Shown here: in pieces, positions 61,184-64,000 of the stretch
How positions within the stretch are numbered: position 1 is the stretch's first letter
Layout of the letters: every line of letters begins with the position of its first letter
Origin: DATFVA01 sp963832715
Lineage (GTDB): Bacteria > Bacteroidota > Ignavibacteria > Ignavibacteriales > Ignavibacteriaceae
NCBI GenBank assembly: GCA_963832715.1
Contig: CAWHVB010000008.1
Coordinates: 1 to 64,000, forward strand
Length of the DNA stretch: 64,000 nucleotides
Reading direction: 5' to 3'
The notes under the pieces: generated by a model
The model's input: only the letters and a program-made list of their open reading frames with translations
Database searches by the model: none
Told to the model about the DNA's origin: nothing
Translations under genes and position numbers: made by a program

Positions 61184-63394
61184 ATGATTTCTCAGAAAGT
61201 AAATATCAGCGAACAATCGGTCCAATATGTAAAATCCGTTGGACCAAAGCGTGCTGCTGCATTCGGAAAAATCGGGATCAAATCCATAAAGGACCTGCTT
61301 TTTTATTTTCCCTCCCGCCACCTTGACAGAACAACTACTCTTACGGCAGCGAAAGCTTACGGATATATAATCAATGGATACAGCGGGGAGCTGACCATAA
61401 TCGCCAGGGTTGAGGACAAGGAGAAGAGAAGGTTTAATAAAAAAGAAATAATGAAGATTCAGTTCAGAGATTCGACGGGATATTTTGAATGCGTCTGGTT
61501 CCAGGGTGCAAAATATTTCTATGATGTATTTGAAGAGGGAGATTATTTTGCTGTTTCCGGGAAACCTGTTATTTCAAATTACGGCAACCTTCAGTTTACC
61601 CATCCGGATTTCGACAGGCTGAGTGCTGATGAATCCAATATGCTAAACACTGGGAAAATTATTCCTTTTTACAGGATACCGAAGGAGCTGAAGGCAACGG
61701 CCATAGGTGATTTCAGTCTGCGGAAAATTATTTCCTCTGCAGTGGAGAAATATGCCGATTACCTGGAAGAGACATTGCCCGGGTACATAATCAGTGAAAA
61801 CCGGCTGACGGGTATTGTAGATTCGGTTAAGAATTATCATTTCCCGCAGTCGAAGGAAAAACTGGATGCAGCCCTTAAAAGATTTAAATACGAAGAATTG
61901 TTTTACCTCCAGGTTGTCATTGCCCTGAGAAAACAAAATTATAAAATAAAACAAAAGGGACATTCATTTAAGATAAAGACAAGCCTGGTAAAAGATTTTC
62001 TTTCAACTCTCCCATTTAAACTAACGAAAGCACAGTTAAATGTTCTGAGCGAAATAAAAGCGGATATGGAATCGGAGTTTCCGATGAACAGGCTGCTCCA
62101 GGGAGATGTTGGAAGCGGCAAGACCATAGTTGCTCTCATATCAATGCTGATCGCAGTTGACAATAACTTCCAGGCTATACTTATGGCTCCGACTGAAATC
62201 CTCGCTGATCAGCACGCAAAAAATATCTCAAAGATGATGAACAAACTTACAGAAGTTCATAAAGAGAGAAGCATTAAAGTCACCCTGCTGCTGGGAAAGC
62301 AGAGTAAATCAGTTAAAGCAAAGAAACAGCGGGAAGCTTTGCTTAAAGAAGCTGATATAATCATCGGTACACATGCGCTGTTTGAAGAGGATGTTGAATT
62401 TAATAACCCGGGACTTGTGATAGTTGACGAACAGCACAGATTTGGTGTTGCTCAGAGAGGCAGACTGCTGGGCAAAGGGATTACTCCTGATGTAATTGTA
62501 ATGAGTGCTACACCGATACCGAGAACCCTTTCAATGACATTGTACGGAGATCTTGATGTATCGGTGATAAATGAGATGCCGAAAAACCGTAAGCCCATAA
62601 AAACAATTTTAAGGGGAGAAAAAAAACTTCCTGATATATACAGGTTTATCATCGACAAAAATAAAAAAGAAGGATACCAGTCATTTATAGTATACCCGCT
62701 TGTTGAAGACTCGGAAAAACTGGAGCTCAAAGCCGCCCAAACGTATTATAATGAGTTGAAATCGGGTTTTCTTAAGGAATTAAATGTCGGTTTAATACAT
62801 GGCAGGATGCCGTGGAGAGAAAAAGAATCGGTTATGCTGGAATTTCTCCATAAGAAATATGATGTACTGATTGCTACCACCGTAATAGAAGTAGGTATAG
62901 ATATACCTGATGCTAACATTATCCTGGTAAATGATGCTGAAAGATTCGGACTCTCACAGCTTCATCAGCTCAGGGGCAGAGTGGGACGCGGATTAAAGCA
63001 GGCCTACTGCATACTGGTAACAAAAGACAGGTATGCTGCTGCAAGCGAGCGTCTGCCGGCAGACCACGAATACCTATCTCAGACACAGCTGGAAAAATTC
63101 AAATCTGGAATAAGACTCAAAACGATGGTTGAATACCTGGATGGATTTAAAGTTGCAGAAGTTGATATGAAGCTCCGGGGTCCGGGTGATATATTCGGAA
63201 CAAGGCAGAGCGGGTTTCCGGAATTCAGGTATATTAATCTTATCGAAGACACAGAACTTATTTTGTCGACCAAAGAAACCGCGTCCGGGATAATTACCGA
63301 CGATCCTCACCTTAACAAAGAACAAAACAAGCTGATCAAAAATGTTCTTTCTTCCGATTACCCGAAACAGCTTGAGTATATAAAAATAGCCTGA
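61184..63394 (+). CDS. recG: ATP-dependent DNA helicase RecG
   Basis: The 736-residue branch-migrating helicase rescues stalled forks. The N-terminal wedge domain has VKSVGPKRAAAFGKIGIKSI and DLLFYFPSRHLDRT. The helicase domains show Walker A LLQGDVGSGKTIVALIS, DEQH box VIVDEQHRFGVAQRG, motif III MSATPIPRTLSMTLYGDLD, motif VI QLRGRVGRGLKQAYC, and the C-terminal TRIM-like region GPGDIFGTRQSG. Length is standard (about 690-780). It starts at ATG 61184, 83 bases from the divergent dgt start, with a weak ribosome site. Confidence 0.96.
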   Translation: MISQKVNISEQSVQYVKSVGPKRAAAFGKIGIKSIKDLLFYFPSRHLDRTTTLTAAKAYGYIINGYSGELTIIARVEDKEKRRFNKKEIMKIQFRDSTGYFECVWFQGAKYFYDVFEEGDYFAVSGKPVISNYGNLQFTHPDFDRLSADESNMLNTGKIIPFYRIPKELKATAIGDFSLRKIISSAVEKYADYLEETLPGYIISENRLTGIVDSVKNYHFPQSKEKLDAALKRFKYEELFYLQVVIALRKQNYKIKQKGHSFKIKTSLVKDFLSTLPFKLTKAQLNVLSEIKADMESEFPMNRLLQGDVGSGKTIVALISMLIAVDNNFQAILMAPTEILADQHAKNISKMMNKLTEVHKERSIKVTLLLGKQSKSVKAKKQREALLKEADIIIGTHALFEEDVEFNNPGLVIVDEQHRFGVAQRGRLLGKGITPDVIVMSATPIPRTLSMTLYGDLDVSVINEMPKNRKPIKTILRGEKKLPDIYRFIIDKNKKEGYQSFIVYPLVEDSEKLELKAAQTYYNELKSGFLKELNVGLIHGRMPWREKESVMLEFLHKKYDVLIATTVIEVGIDIPDANIILVNDAERFGLSQLHQLRGRVGRGLKQAYCILVTKDRYAAASERLPADHEYLSQTQLEKFKSGIRLKTMVEYLDGFKVAEVDMKLRGPGDIFGTRQSGFPEFRYINLIEDTELILSTKETASGIITDDPHLNKEQNKLIKNVLSSDYPKQLEYIKIA

Positions 63395-63544
63395 AAAATT
63401 TTTATAGTGACAGCACCGAATAAAAAAGTTGATTAATAATTTTTTTTGTTTGAAATTTGTTCGAGCGAATAAAAAAATTGTTTCAGATGTTCTTTAAAAA
63501 AGTTTTAGGATCAAAAAAATATTTTTGATGTTAATCAAAACTTG

Positions 63545-63574
63545 TTGACTTCGAGTTATTAATAGTTATATTTG
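63545..63574 (+). promoter_or_regulatory. Bacteroidetes-type promoter before the last gene
   Basis: TTG (63545-63547), then 19 nt, then TATATTTG (63567-63574), matching the TTTG-N19-TAnnTTTG plan closely. The first two bases of TTTG are GT here. It lies 180 nt after recG and drives the ligase-like gene. Confidence 0.55.
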
Positions 63575-63624
63575 CTAAAAAAATTTTGTAAGGAGAAAAC
63601 ATTTTATCTTCTTCTTTCTTTAAT

Positions 63625-64000
63625 GTGAAGTTGAACGTTGCATTAACCTTTAACGTCAAACCAGAAAGTGAAACTTTCCAAGAAATAGTACCCCCAAATC
63701 CAAACAAACCAGAAGAACTTCAGAAAAAGTCTGTCGATACTTTTGCTGAGTGGGATACCTGGGATACTATTAACGCCGTTAAAGGCGCGATTGAATGTTT
63801 TCATAGTGTGAATATGATTGAAGCAGATAATAATGCTTACATGAAATTCACTGAAACGAAACCCGATATAGTATTTAATATCGCCGAGGGTTTCAACGGC
63901 GTCAGCCGCGAAGCACAGATCCCTGCAATACTCGATATGCTCGGCATACCTTACACGGGGTCAGATCCGCTGACGCTTGCTACGTGTCTTGATAAGGCGC
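63625..64000 (+). CDS. D-alanine--D-alanine ligase-like ATP-grasp protein (5' part)
   Basis: Partial gene running off the window. The product begins MKLNVALTFNVKPES from GTG 63625 and contains KPDIVFNIAEGFNGVSREAQ and ILDMLGIPYTGSDPLTLATC, matching the N-terminal part of the Ddl family (FNxxEG and PYTGS motifs), which joins two D-alanines for peptidoglycan. Family ligases of other substrates share these motifs. The best Shine-Dalgarno (AAGGAG at 63590-63595) lies 30 bases upstream and points to an in-frame ATT at 63601, so the true start is uncertain. A Bacteroidetes-type promoter lies at 63545-63574. Confidence 0.75.
   Translation, partial: MKLNVALTFNVKPESETFQEIVPPNPNKPEELQKKSVDTFAEWDTWDTINAVKGAIECFHSVNMIEADNNAYMKFTETKPDIVFNIAEGFNGVSREAQIPAILDMLGIPYTGSDPLTLATCLDKA

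Noticed and set aside
1..64000. tRNA, rRNA, CRISPR, IS element, prophage or defence-island signals
   Set aside because: I looked for cloverleaf-like sequence, regular repeats with spacers, transposase motifs and phage genes and saw none; the XerD gene is a housekeeping type.

Overview
This 64 kb window looks like ordinary chromosome from a free-living Gram-negative bacterium of the Bacteroidota/Chlorobiota/Ignavibacteriota assemblage, most likely the Ignavibacteria side; this placement is inference. The supports are: an outer-membrane toolkit (LolA, TolC-type channel, RND pump, MsbA-like exporter, PagL-like lipid A deacylase, beta-barrel proteins); Bacteroidetes-style promoter elements (TTG, about 19-20 nt, TAnnTTTG) upstream of rimP and of the last gene; frequent TTG/GTG starts; and lineage-typical genes such as the GlmU-like sugar nucleotidyltransferase, comB beside gcvT and ftsK, and type B L31. 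Almost all genes lie on the + strand in tightly packed runs. No rRNA, tRNA, CRISPR array, prophage or insertion sequence was seen.

Layout. 1-7.8 kb: envelope, small-enzyme and transport genes (membrane protein, TlpA-like thioredoxin, VOC protein, DUF3224 protein, TMEM175-like channel, divergent beta-carbonic anhydrase, Cys-less ArsC-like protein, reverse-strand zinc-ribbon protein, SLC13 transporter, MscS channel, LapA). 7.9-16.9 kb: the conserved translation/RNA operon rimP-nusA-infB-rbfA-truB-ribF-rpsO-pnp, closed by a strong terminator. 17-23.7 kb: RNase G, transaldolase, gcvT, comB, ftsK. 23.8-27.6 kb: lolA, flippase-like protein, beta-barrel, uppP, lipoprotein PPIase. 27.7-30.3 kb: frameshifted NSS symporter with a 40-residue small subunit, then holA. 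30.4-32.4 kb: ECF sigma factor, putative anti-sigma protein, a 429-nt gene-free stretch with repeated palindromes, and L31. 32.5-38 kb: tripartite RND efflux operon. 38-44.7 kb: sugar nucleotidyltransferase, rsmB, RodZ-like, ligA, a hypothetical protein and a STAS protein. 44.7-52.5 kb: two SSS symporters, HAD phosphatase, 7TM-HD phosphodiesterase, xerD, frameshifted M50 protease. 52.5-59.5 kb: an envelope-glycan cluster (lipoprotein, MsbA-like ABC exporter, O-antigen-ligase-family protein with an inserted propeller-like domain, GlmU-like enzyme, reverse-strand PagL-like deacylase). 59.7-64 kb: dgt (reverse), recG and the start of a D-Ala-D-Ala-ligase-like gene.

The most unusual item is the O-antigen-ligase/Wzy_C protein at 55.4-57.5 kb. 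About 280 residues that can be divided into seven blade-like repeats sit inside its large extracytoplasmic loop, next to a lipoprotein and an MsbA-like exporter. The window also holds five apparent single-base indels in three genes, all in or beside short homopolymer runs. This suggests uncorrected sequencing error or, less likely, gene decay. Other points of interest are a terminator-like hairpin just downstream of the rimP promoter, paired 13-nt palindromes upstream of L31, and genes with good Shine-Dalgarno sequences but no canonical start codon.
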